64,000 nt of DNA from Alteromonas sp. C1M14 (GTDB lineage Bacteria; Pseudomonadota; Gammaproteobacteria; Enterobacterales; Alteromonadaceae), in assembly GCF_018860965.1 (NCBI RefSeq), contig NZ_JAHKQF010000002.1:505838-569837 (forward strand). Reading direction: 5' to 3'. Made by a program: the position numbers and the translations under genes. The notes beneath the pieces are model-generated. The model was not told where the DNA came from, did not search any database, and saw nothing but the letters and a program-made list of their open reading frames with translations. Positions 16,606-25,091 of this stretch are shown piece after piece (positions within the stretch are counted from its first letter, which is position 1; every line of letters begins with the position of its first letter).

Positions 16606-19600
16606 TAACAAGCCTCATCCTGTATGCCACTGAATAAATCATCAAGGGCATGCAGTTGTTCTTCACTCACAGGCGTATAAAACACCCCTTCAGATGCCTG
16701 ATTGTTAGGATGCATACCCCGTAAATACAAATAATACACGCCACCAAAATGCAGGCTGGGCGTATAGTCAGGTAAATGGTTTTTCAAATGTCGATGTAAC
16801 GCTAGTGCGTACAACAAATACTGCAAATCATACAGATGCTTTTGATTATTGTTGATCATGGCGTCTTGGCTATAGTGGCCAAAATCATAACCCAGATGAG
16901 TGGATTTATAATCTGCCACATAAAAGCGGCCTTCATATTCAAATAACAAATCGATAAAGCCATGCATCATGCCTTCAAGTTGCGGCGTGGACACATTAGG
17001 CACTGGGATAGCGTGATTTGGGCTAAGTGTTAGCCGATGTTCATTCAGGAGTTGCTTTAAGGTGCGCCAATTAGCCTGATTAATTGGAAAGTAAAACTCT
17101 GACTCTTTAAGGGTTTGGGATGCCGGCAAGGCATTAAGGCATAGCGACGAAGATAAGGGCGTGGCTAATACTTCATCCATCCATTCCGCGAGGGCATCAA
17201 ACGCCTGATCATTTAAGTTTAATCGCGTTCCCATTTCACGGTGAGTAAGCCACGCGGGCTCAGTAAAATCAGTCATCTCCAATAGGTCATGCAACAGGTT
17301 ACCGGCATTAGCGCCTTTTTCCATGGCAAAACGAAAGAGATGTTCCGCTGATCTAGCTTCTGGCTCTAATAGATTATCCACAATCTCTTCATCCCGCTGC
17401 GTGTGCTTAACCGCCACCTGCTGACGCGCTAACGCACTGAACGAATACAAGCGCCAATTATCTTTTACCGAACCGGTAAACTGGGCAATACGTAACGAAC
17501 GGGTTTCTTTAGCCATCTCGTCACCTTGTTGGCTAACGGGCAACATGCCTGCATCCAGTACCGTGGTATGCATGCCCTGTTCGTCGATGATCTTACTGAT
17601 GGCGGCGACCCATTGATTCGGCCCGTCAAGACCTAATGCTTTGGCCAGAGCGGATTGCTCGCTGTGTTTAAAGGGCGCCACGCCAAGGTAACATCGGTGG
17701 GCTGCGCGGGTAATGGCTACATACAATAAACGCATTTCCTCTGCTCGCCCTTGAGCCCTGACGTTCTGCTCTGCCTCTTCAGAATAACCAAGTTGTAGTC
17801 GTTGCGTATCGGTTCGCTCATCAAAATAACGAAAACCATGAGCTTGGCGATTACCGGATTTTGCCGGATCTTTGTACTTGTTCGCAAACGGAACAAAGAC
17901 AATGGGGTATTCTAGACCTTTCGAACCATGCATCGTAACAATTTGAATAAGCTTTGCATCGCTTTCTAGTCGCTGGACAAGATCTTCTCCCCCTTGGGGA
18001 TCTAAGATGTTTTGATGTAGCCACAACAAGAGTTGCTCTGGCCGTGGTGTAACCGATGCCGTTCTTTCTAGGGATTCAGCAAGATGCAGGTAATTGGTGA
18101 GATGCCGTTCGGTTTGGGTGTCCCGTAAGACAAACCAGCGGCGTAGCATCATCAACACCACAGCCATACACCCCTGCTTTACCCACACCTCTCTTAATTT
18201 GAGGATACGCGCCATACATGCCTCCCACAAAGCATCATCCTCATCGTGCAGCATGGCCACAATCGTGTTGTGGTCATAGCCTAACAAGGGGCTCGATAGT
18301 GCACCGCAAAGCCGAGACTTATCGTCACAATGCCAAATACCATCGAGTACCCGATATAAGTCAGCGGCTTCTTCGGCTGAAAAAAGAGGGGTATTGGTAC
18401 TCAAATATACGGCACTTAATCCCACTTTTTTTAAGCCGGACTGAATCAGTTGCGCTTCTGTACCCGAACGCACCAAGATGGCAATATCAGCAGGCTGAAC
18501 CCTCTGCTCTCCCAACTTCGCTTCAGCCAATAATCGATGTATTTCGTGGCTTGTCCAGGCCACCAACTGATCGGTGAGCCCTTCTGAGAGCACGTCGTCG
18601 TCTTCTTCTGGCTCATAAACCACAAAATTCAGCGCCTGACGTGATTTAAGATCTTCTAATGGCAACCCAGCGGCTTTCGCATGAGGTGTGGAATTGACCG
18701 GAATATACTGAATACCAAATCCAAATACATCCCGTGCCGCCCCCGCAAGTTGGTCGCCATAAAAAAGCCGGTTATAAGCATTCACCATGGGGGCGACGGA
18801 ACGCCAGTTCGTGTCCATCACCCAACGATAATCGGCTTGGCGACCGGCTTTTAGGTAAGTAAATATATCGCCGCCACGAAAACCATATATGGCTTGTTTA
18901 GGATCGCCTATCATCATTAAAAGGTGCTCAGTGCCACCCGGTGAATAGACCTGCGACAGAATTTGATATTGACTGGCGTCAGTATCCTGAAATTCATCAA
19001 TTAAAGCCACAGGATAGCGCTCTCGTAGAGCTTCCCGTAGTAACGAGCCTTCCTGGGTCACTTGTTGTGCTAAGGTTTTAATTAAATCATCAAAATCCAG
19101 TATGCCTAACCGTTGCTTGGCGGTGGCTACATGTTGACGAATATAGTCAAACCCCTCTGCCACCAATTGATAAGTGGCAATGGCATCTAATTTGGCTTTG
19201 CGTTTTTCTTCCCGCGCTTTGTGCGCCCCTGTAATTTCTTTTATTAATTCATACACAGGGTAAAGAATGTCTTTCAGTTGCTCTTTATGGCTATGGCGGC
19301 TGTATCGTTGTGCTTTGGTGAAATTCTCTGCCTCTTTACTGGGAGGGACGGCAATACCTTGAGAAAGCCAATCTAATAAGGCTTGCCACTCACGCTCTCG
19401 TTGAAGCCTATCTTTTCCACTTTTTGACTCAATTAAGTGTTCGCTAAGCACCCCTTCCCATTGCTTCATTTGTGCAAACAACTGTGCAAATATATCTTGT
19501 TTGCTGGTTTTAAACCGTTCCAAGCTTGCCAGGTGATCCTTCTCAATCGTAGGCGCATCCCACATTTCTACTTTCAAATCACTTTGTAGGGGCTTTTCAA

Positions 19601-20189
19601 AGTCACGAATAAAACGCTCGGGGATGTGCCAACCATTTGCAACCAATATGGCATAAGCTTCCTCGTTACTGGCGGTTTTACGCACCCAGTCTTGCGCCGC
19701 GGCTTGCCAAAATTCTTGAGTGTCAGTCTCTAGCGTCAGCGCCATAGATGAACCGCTGGCAAAGGCCAGTTCTGATATCACTTTATTGCAAAACCCGTGA
19801 ATGGTAAAAACCGAAGCTTCGTCTAGCTCAAGTAGCGCAGCCTCAAGTTTCTGTAACCCGTCTTCACCCGGTGCGACCTGATACAACCCCTGGTATGTAG
19901 GGTCCTGCTCAGCTAATAAGGATGGCGATGCAAGCACATCCCGCCACACTCCTCGCGCTTCGCGCAGGGTTTCTGCCACCCGCCCTTTAATCTCTTCAGT
20001 GGCTGCATTGGTGTAGGTCATCACCAGAATTTGTTGGACACAAAGGGATTTTTCTAACAATAGACGTAAATAGATGCGGGTAATATTAAACGTCTTCCCT
20101 GTCCCTGCGCTGGCTTCTATTAGATGTCGTCCCTGTAAGGGCATATTCAAAACATCAAGAGGCTGACTGTTATCAACGTGTCCTGTCAT
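16605..20189 (-). CDS. recB: exodeoxyribonuclease V beta subunit
   Basis: 3'-5' helicase and nuclease subunit of RecBCD, which resects double-strand breaks and loads RecA. The 1194-residue protein carries ASAGTGKTFNITRIYLRLL (Walker A), LIDEFQDTDASQYQIL (Walker B), TMHGSKGLEYPIVFVPF (motif V region) and a C-terminal nuclease with FIDLLFEY and YVADYKSTHLG, matching the D-D-K active site. The length matches E. coli (1180). Its start overlaps the recC stop by four bases (ATGA). All key residues I can locate are intact, so the enzyme should be active. Confidence 0.96.
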   Translation of the reverse strand: MTGHVDNSQPLDVLNMPLQGRHLIEASAGTGKTFNITRIYLRLLLEKSLCVQQILVMTYTNAATEEIKGRVAETLREARGVWRDVLASPSLLAEQDPTYQGLYQVAPGEDGLQKLEAALLELDEASVFTIHGFCNKVISELAFASGSSMALTLETDTQEFWQAAAQDWVRKTASNEEAYAILVANGWHIPERFIRDFEKPLQSDLKVEMWDAPTIEKDHLASLERFKTSKQDIFAQLFAQMKQWEGVLSEHLIESKSGKDRLQREREWQALLDWLSQGIAVPPSKEAENFTKAQRYSRHSHKEQLKDILYPVYELIKEITGAHKAREEKRKAKLDAIATYQLVAEGFDYIRQHVATAKQRLGILDFDDLIKTLAQQVTQEGSLLREALRERYPVALIDEFQDTDASQYQILSQVYSPGGTEHLLMMIGDPKQAIYGFRGGDIFTYLKAGRQADYRWVMDTNWRSVAPMVNAYNRLFYGDQLAGAARDVFGFGIQYIPVNSTPHAKAAGLPLEDLKSRQALNFVVYEPEEDDDVLSEGLTDQLVAWTSHEIHRLLAEAKLGEQRVQPADIAILVRSGTEAQLIQSGLKKVGLSAVYLSTNTPLFSAEEAADLYRVLDGIWHCDDKSRLCGALSSPLLGYDHNTIVAMLHDEDDALWEACMARILKLREVWVKQGCMAVVLMMLRRWFVLRDTQTERHLTNYLHLAESLERTASVTPRPEQLLLWLHQNILDPQGGEDLVQRLESDAKLIQIVTMHGSKGLEYPIVFVPFANKYKDPAKSGNRQAHGFRYFDERTDTQRLQLGYSEEAEQNVRAQGRAEEMRLLYVAITRAAHRCYLGVAPFKHSEQSALAKALGLDGPNQWVAAISKIIDEQGMHTTVLDAGMLPVSQQGDEMAKETRSLRIAQFTGSVKDNWRLYSFSALARQQVAVKHTQRDEEIVDNLLEPEARSAEHLFRFAMEKGANAGNLLHDLLEMTDFTEPAWLTHREMGTRLNLNDQAFDALAEWMDEVLATPLSSSLCLNALPASQTLKESEFYFPINQANWRTLKQLLNEHRLTLSPNHAIPVPNVSTPQLEGMMHGFIDLLFEYEGRFYVADYKSTHLGYDFGHYSQDAMINNNQKHLYDLQYLLYALALHRHLKNHLPDYTPSLHFGGVYYLYLRGMHPNNQASEGVFYTPVSEEQLHALDDLFSGIQDEAC

Positions 20190-23100
20190 TTTAATTTCTT
20201 ATCCTTTTTATTAAGGAGTAACGGCTCAAACACATGACAAAGAGGCTGACTCGGGAAGTGTGAAACATCTAGCCCGTTAGGAAAAAACCAGCGTACATAC
20301 GCATCTTCGTTTAAGCCTATTTTCATATAGCTACTGGCTAAACAGCTTTGCCATCTCGCCTGTCCGTCCTCACTTAACAACCACTGAGAAAACATCAAGC
20401 CATCGTCATGGCTTTTTTGCCATTTAGCAAACGCCTCTAATAGGCTCACGGTTAAGTCGATAAACGCCGGAACCGGCGCCGTAAGGAATGACTGATAAAG
20501 TTTACAGATCTCCATAAGCAGGTGTTGAGCGACATCGGTGGGAAACGGCTCGTAGTGACGACAATGCACATTAAACTGTCCCTTGGTCCATTTCAAAAAG
20601 TACGTATCTAGCGGTAATGCATTCCCATTTGCATTAAAACACAACAAGGTAAGATACTGCATCAGGTGCTGCTTGTTGTTATCACCGCCGTATAGCATTA
20701 ACTGTAACCCCTCTGCTCCCTGCCAGGCTTGAGCTTCCAAAATCAGACCATTACAGTCCACACTGATGGTATGGGGCTTTGCCATATGGGTTCCAAACTT
20801 ATCTGTCAGTGCTCTAGCGCCTTGAGACCAAGTATCGAGTAGTTGCGGGGTCAACGGGGTATCGGGTAAATCGCCACTCAGCATAAAATGCTGCTCTATA
20901 ATCGAAGGATCAGCCCCCTGTAAATTGGAACCTGCAAATTCTTTTAACACTTTGTAGCGCAATAATGCGTTGTCCCCAAAGGGCTCTGCATCTGACAACA
21001 CCGGTTGATTTTGCTCTAGGTACACCGACAGTTTTTCATTGGCAAAAGTTTTTAGAGGGTGATCGAAAGCCCGAGCTAATGCATCTACCTTCAACACGCC
21101 GCTCTTGCTATCTGCCGATACTGGCGACAACAAGGGTGAGGAGGCGGTTTCTTGGTGTAGTAAGCCTTTTGCCAATCGAAACCAACCTGGATCAAACCCT
21201 ACCCAATCTCCCCAATAGTTTTCGGGACTAAAGGGGTGTAACGGTAACGTTCTTACCAAGGGTTCTTTAACGCCATAACTGGCGCTCAACACATCAAGCA
21301 GTTCCGACAACACCAAGCTAGGTTGTCGGGGCTTGTTATCTTTGCTGCGGTTTCCTTGATAACTAAGATACAAGTAATGTCTGGCAGAAATTAAGGCTTC
21401 AAGAAACAAATATCGATCTTCTAACCGACGAGAACGATCACCCTGTTTTCGCGTTGATACCGCCATGAGATCTAAGCTAATCGGCGAAGACTGACGGGGA
21501 AACTCGCCGTCGTTTAATCCTAAAATGCATACCACTTTAAACGGGATACTTCGCATGGGCATCATTGAACAAAAAGTCACTTGTCCAGTCATAAAGTGAT
21601 TAGCTGCGTCAGGGGTGCTAAAAATACGTACTAAGATCCCCCGTACTTGCGCTAACGTAAGTTGATGCTCGTAGCCCGCTTGCTCGCAATGTATCACTAA
21701 ATCGGCAGTAGCCCGGGCAATGGCCTCCCAACTCCCCTGATCCTCTTGTGACGGTTCAAAGCACCCTTGGCGCATTTCATCTAAAAATTGATGCCATTGT
21801 GTTGCCGTGCGCTTTTCGTCGAGGGATGAGGCAAACGTCGATAATTGCTCTAGAAGTTGCATCAACCTGCCCAATAACACCGTGTGCTGCCCCTCAACTT
21901 CAGGAACGGTCAAAATGCCATCATTAATTTGAGGCGTATCCGTTAGCACCATGCCAAGCAACAACCGTTTTAATCCCCACGCCCAGGTATAAGTTTCTGA
22001 AACCGATTGTCCTATTAGCGCCGCTTTATGCCCCTTATCTCGCCCCCAATGCACATGGGCTTGTTCAAGCCAATGGCTAATAATATCAAGATCCCCTTCG
22101 CTAATACCAAATTTACGCTGTACTGGCGGTAAGCGCAGATAATCAATGATACGACTCACTTCAAAACGGCTATCTGGCAGGTTAAGTAACTCCATAAAAG
22201 CAGCAATTACTGGCTCTGCATCTAACGGGGCTCGGTCTGCAATGGAACAAGGGATGCGAACCGTTTCATTCGCATCTTCTTTGGGCGCCCCGACGCGCTG
22301 AAAAACCGCATCGATGAAGGGGGCATAATTTTCAATTGCAGGACACATCACCACAATATCAGCGGGTTTAAGTCCCTCTTCGTGGTTAGCCTCAAGCAAT
22401 CGCAGCAAGTGGTCATGAAGGGCTTCCACCTCCCGAAGGGGGGTATGAGCGCTGACTACGGTTACACTGTTGTCATCGCTTTGAGGGGTAAAGTGCCCCT
22501 CCGCCGCTCTAGCATGCAAAATATCTTGCTGTAGCGCATGTAAAAGCTGTACGTCGTTGTCAGCTTCTCCAGGGGGCTCTACATCAAATGCTGCTATTTC
22601 ATATGAGCTTAAAGGCGTAAGAAGATTAAAGAGATCCCGCCCTTGCTGGCCTAAGTTGCCCAAAAATGGGTTTTCCTGATTTGCATTTTGCCATTGTGAT
22701 AATCCTTCAGTACGTAATAGCTTGGCTTGTTCCTTGTTGCTTTTAACGTCACCCCAGTAATTAACACTGGGGTTTAAGTGAAAGAGATGAATATGAGTAT
22801 GGTGAGACAGCGCATCCAGAAAATCGACTAACTGAGGCGCCATGGTATTGATGGCAAACACCACAATATTCTCTGGCAATAAATGGGCGTTAGTTGCCGA
22901 GGAAAGTCGCGCTATTGTTTCTGCGTGCAATTTAGCCGGATGGTCAGGGTTTTGTTTGACTAGCTCCCGCCAAATAAAAGCCTGCCAAGCTTCATCAGAC
23001 CGGTTGTCCGTAACCAGCTCATGGTTTTCCCACGCAAATATCCACTCTGGCCGGTATAACAAATATTGTTCGTACACATCAGCCAGCGCGGTAGAAAATT

Positions 23101-23497
23101 GTAGACGTTGTAAGCTTGCCTGGTTTTCATCGCCTTTATCCTGCCAATACCGGCACACCGGCTCTGCTAGCTGTTGCTCACAAAAGGTATCACTTTGAAT
23201 GATGCCGTCGATACGCCAGACCAACACTTCTCTGCGATAGGGTGATTGCCTAGGCACGCGCTCCTCACCAAGTATTCGCCTCGCGGTATCCCACATAAAA
23301 CGCACGGGTAACGGATAGTGCAGATTCATAGCGACACCTCGCTCCCGAGCCAATGCCATGTTCAGCCAATGTTGCATTCCAGGGCTTTCAACAAGGATTG
23401 TTTGTGGTTCAAATACCTGTGAAGGTTGCTGCTCAAGTAGCGTTGCAAGTAAATAACTCAAGTGTTCGAGTTTATTTGAAGGATATAGCGCTAACAA
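20186..23497 (-). CDS. recC: exodeoxyribonuclease V gamma subunit, TTG start
   Basis: Chi-recognition and scaffold subunit of RecBCD, 1103 residues (E. coli 1122). The N-terminus LLALYPSNKLEHL aligns with E. coli MLRVYHSNRLDVL, and VESPGMQHWL with its VQSTGMAQWL. The start is TTG at 23497: an in-frame TGA lies two codons upstream, no ATG fits, and AGGA lies six bases ahead. A TTG start would limit RecC synthesis. A likely -10 (TAGAAT) lies at 23537-23532. The gene leads a recC-recB-recD operon in which all junctions overlap. Confidence 0.95.
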   Translation of the reverse strand: MLALYPSNKLEHLSYLLATLLEQQPSQVFEPQTILVESPGMQHWLNMALARERGVAMNLHYPLPVRFMWDTARRILGEERVPRQSPYRREVLVWRIDGIIQSDTFCEQQLAEPVCRYWQDKGDENQASLQRLQFSTALADVYEQYLLYRPEWIFAWENHELVTDNRSDEAWQAFIWRELVKQNPDHPAKLHAETIARLSSATNAHLLPENIVVFAINTMAPQLVDFLDALSHHTHIHLFHLNPSVNYWGDVKSNKEQAKLLRTEGLSQWQNANQENPFLGNLGQQGRDLFNLLTPLSSYEIAAFDVEPPGEADNDVQLLHALQQDILHARAAEGHFTPQSDDNSVTVVSAHTPLREVEALHDHLLRLLEANHEEGLKPADIVVMCPAIENYAPFIDAVFQRVGAPKEDANETVRIPCSIADRAPLDAEPVIAAFMELLNLPDSRFEVSRIIDYLRLPPVQRKFGISEGDLDIISHWLEQAHVHWGRDKGHKAALIGQSVSETYTWAWGLKRLLLGMVLTDTPQINDGILTVPEVEGQHTVLLGRLMQLLEQLSTFASSLDEKRTATQWHQFLDEMRQGCFEPSQEDQGSWEAIARATADLVIHCEQAGYEHQLTLAQVRGILVRIFSTPDAANHFMTGQVTFCSMMPMRSIPFKVVCILGLNDGEFPRQSSPISLDLMAVSTRKQGDRSRRLEDRYLFLEALISARHYLYLSYQGNRSKDNKPRQPSLVLSELLDVLSASYGVKEPLVRTLPLHPFSPENYWGDWVGFDPGWFRLAKGLLHQETASSPLLSPVSADSKSGVLKVDALARAFDHPLKTFANEKLSVYLEQNQPVLSDAEPFGDNALLRYKVLKEFAGSNLQGADPSIIEQHFMLSGDLPDTPLTPQLLDTWSQGARALTDKFGTHMAKPHTISVDCNGLILEAQAWQGAEGLQLMLYGGDNNKQHLMQYLTLLCFNANGNALPLDTYFLKWTKGQFNVHCRHYEPFPTDVAQHLLMEICKLYQSFLTAPVPAFIDLTVSLLEAFAKWQKSHDDGLMFSQWLLSEDGQARWQSCLASSYMKIGLNEDAYVRWFFPNGLDVSHFPSQPLCHVFEPLLLNKKDKKLK

Positions 23498-23602
23498 TGT
23501 TCATCCTAAAGACGTGTTTTTTACCTATGTTATTCTATCTTAGGTTGTCCATCCATGACTCTGGGTATTTTTGTTGATAAATGCGGTGGGGAATAATTGA
23601 AG

Positions 23603-23646
23603 AAAAAAACCCATACAGACCTCAGGACACGAAAAATCTGTATGGG
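23603..23646 (-). terminator. intrinsic terminator upstream of recC
   Basis: On the minus strand CCCATACAGA (23646-23637) pairs perfectly with TCTGTATGGG (23619-23610) around a 17-base loop and is followed by seven T. No called protein gene lies upstream on this strand for more than 1 kb, so it must end a non-coding transcript or attenuate recC. Confidence 0.8.
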
Positions 23647-23735
23647 CAAGGTTATGGGCTCACTCATGACAACCGTTTTGCGGCGTTGCCTGGCACCGAA
23701 TCGGGTTACCGCCAAGCGTGAGCACAAATAACACA
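23603..23735 (-). ncRNA. putative sigma-54-dependent structured small RNA or recC leader
   Basis: The predicted transcript is about 130 bases. From the sigma-54 start near 23735 it can fold into a three-way junction. P1 pairs 23718-23723 with 23658-23663 (GCTCAC/GTGAGC). P2 pairs 23711-23716 with 23689-23694. P3 pairs 23681-23688 with 23670-23675. A short linker and an intrinsic terminator end it. The terminator lies about 110 bases before the recC start on the same strand, so it is either an independent small RNA or a terminated recC leader. No known RNA family fits that I can recall. A 90-codon frame across it looks like a shadow. Confidence 0.5.
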
Positions 23736-23744
23736 TTTTTATTA

Positions 23745-23760
23745 GGCATCTTACGTGCCA
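23745..23760 (-). promoter_or_regulatory. sigma-54 promoter
   Basis: TGGCACG-TAAG-ATGCC on the minus strand matches the -24/-12 consensus TGGCACG-N4-TTGCW at all seven -24 positions and at TGC of the -12. The GG and GC dinucleotides are exactly ten bases apart. The predicted start is about 23735. Confidence 0.6.
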
Positions 23761-23834
23761 ACTAAACAAATCTAACAAAATCATAATGTTAGAAAAACAC
23801 ACCGCCTTATCCCTTCACCGTTGCTTAGATGTTT

Positions 23835-23850
23835 TGGTGCAAGCGCACCA
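23835..23850. promoter_or_regulatory. palindrome at enhancer distance from the sigma-54 promoter
   Basis: TGGTGC-AAGC-GCACCA is a perfect six-base inverted repeat centred about 107 bases upstream of the predicted sigma-54 start. That is the usual position for an NtrC-family activator site. The order of the half-sites is the reverse of the NtrC consensus, so another activator would be expected. Confidence 0.4.
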
Positions 23851-23938
23851 TTAAAATGCACAATGATGATTCATCGCCATGTACTTCCTTCTTTTTGTCT
23901 GTTTCGCTACAATCCACCACTTATTTTACTAATGGAAA

Positions 23939-24601
23939 ATGAATATGCTCAGTCAACAACAGCTGGCAACCATGCTGTCTCTTCAGAATAAAATGAACTG
24001 TAAGGTAAACACCTCATGGTTATCTGCAGGCTACGGGTATCTTCGTGCTGCGATGGTGGAGTCGGTAGAAGCCATTGAGCACCATGGGTGGAAATGGTGG
24101 AAAGCCCAGCAACGGGATCTTCCCCAGTTGCAAATGGAATTAGTGGATATTTGGCATTTTGCGCTCTCTGCCAGCATTATCGATTATAAAGGCGATATAC
24201 AAGCCACTGCCAATGCCTTGTCAGCTCAGCTCGCCCAATCGACCACACAGGTAAAATTTGATAGCAAAGACTACTATCCTGAAAAACAATCTCTACTGGA
24301 TAATTTGGAGTTGATGACCGGGTTATGTGCGGCAAAGCGTTTTAGCGTGCCGTTGTTTATGTATATTGTGCAACAATGTGAAATGAGTAGTGACGAATTG
24401 TTCCGCCAATATGTGGGTAAAAATGTACTTAACTTTTTCCGTCAGGATAATGGTTATAAAGACGGTAGCTATATTAAAATATGGCACCAAAAGGAAGACA
24501 ACGAACACTTAGTAGAAGTACTAGAGACATTGGATATCAACGCCTCCGATTACAGCGAGCAAGTTTACCAAGCACTTGTAACCCGCTACCCGGGCGCATA
24601 G
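23939..24601 (+). CDS. dimeric (all-alpha) dUTP diphosphatase
   Basis: Hydrolyses dUTP to dUMP and pyrophosphate, keeping uracil out of DNA. This is the dUTPase_2/MazG-like all-alpha form, not the trimeric beta-fold Dut. The metal motif is E41-x2-E44 with E67-x2-D70 (in MVESVEAIEHHG and MELVDIWHFAL), plus the lysine/tryptophan-rich WKWWK between them. The 220-residue length fits the family. It starts at ATG 23939, with a second in-frame ATG at 23945. It is a single gene, divergent from the predicted small RNA and converging with a small secreted protein gene with an eight-base gap. Confidence 0.88.
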   Translation: MNMLSQQQLATMLSLQNKMNCKVNTSWLSAGYGYLRAAMVESVEAIEHHGWKWWKAQQRDLPQLQMELVDIWHFALSASIIDYKGDIQATANALSAQLAQSTTQVKFDSKDYYPEKQSLLDNLELMTGLCAAKRFSVPLFMYIVQQCEMSSDELFRQYVGKNVLNFFRQDNGYKDGSYIKIWHQKEDNEHLVEVLETLDINASDYSEQVYQALVTRYPGA

Positions 24602-24609
24602 CAAACCGG

Positions 24610-24996
24610 TTAAGTCGATGTATCCAAGCCCAGTTTATCTGCAACCGACTGGGCTTCTTTGCATGAAGCGGGCTCATCTGCACGGCTCATTTGTTCACAA
24701 GGCACTGCAGCTAAATCTTCCAAACATTGGGTACCCGCTTCAATCATTTCTGCATACTGTGATGGATCACCCATTATTTGTTCTGGTATGTATTGCTCAC
24801 ACATCTTAGACGTCATACTGTCAATAATGGCTTTCATTTGTGCCGGTACTTCCCCGCCAGTCTCCTTTTTAACTTCTTCGGTAATGCACATTTTCACTTT
24901 ATTACAAAATTGGGTAGCCGCCTGTTGATAGGCATTCACATCCGCCATGGCCGTTTGAGTAAAAGCCAATGACGCTAGCGCGAGTATTTTTACCAT
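24610..24996 (-). CDS. small cysteine-rich exported protein
   Basis: I do not recognise a named family. The 128-residue precursor has a clear signal peptide (MVKILALASLAFTQTAMA) and a helical, acidic mature part with six cysteines (in QFCNKVKMC, KMCEQY, QCLEDL, VPCEQM, SCKEA), probably disulphide-bonded in the periplasm. The frame extends upstream to 25116, but the ATG at 24996 gives the signal peptide and has AGGAACG ahead. It lies 95 bases downstream of the acyl-CoA synthetase gene on the same strand. Confidence 0.65.
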   Translation of the reverse strand: MVKILALASLAFTQTAMADVNAYQQAATQFCNKVKMCITEEVKKETGGEVPAQMKAIIDSMTSKMCEQYIPEQIMGDPSQYAEMIEAGTQCLEDLAAVPCEQMSRADEPASCKEAQSVADKLGLDTST

Positions 24997-25091
24997 TTTT
25001 TGCGTTCCTTGCCGGTAGAATGACATTATGACGCCAGTATGTTTACGGCGTCTAAGTTGGATAAATAATAGACCAGCGCACCGTGTTTTGG

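Noticed and set aside
23530..23802. 90-codon minus-strand frame upstream of recC
   Set aside because: It runs through the terminator and the structured RNA, its phenylalanine run is the terminator's T-tract, and no ribosome site fits.
23835..23850. NtrC binding site
   Set aside because: The half-sites are in the reverse order (GGTGC...GCACC rather than GCACC...GGTGC), so NtrC itself is not supported; kept only as an enhancer candidate.
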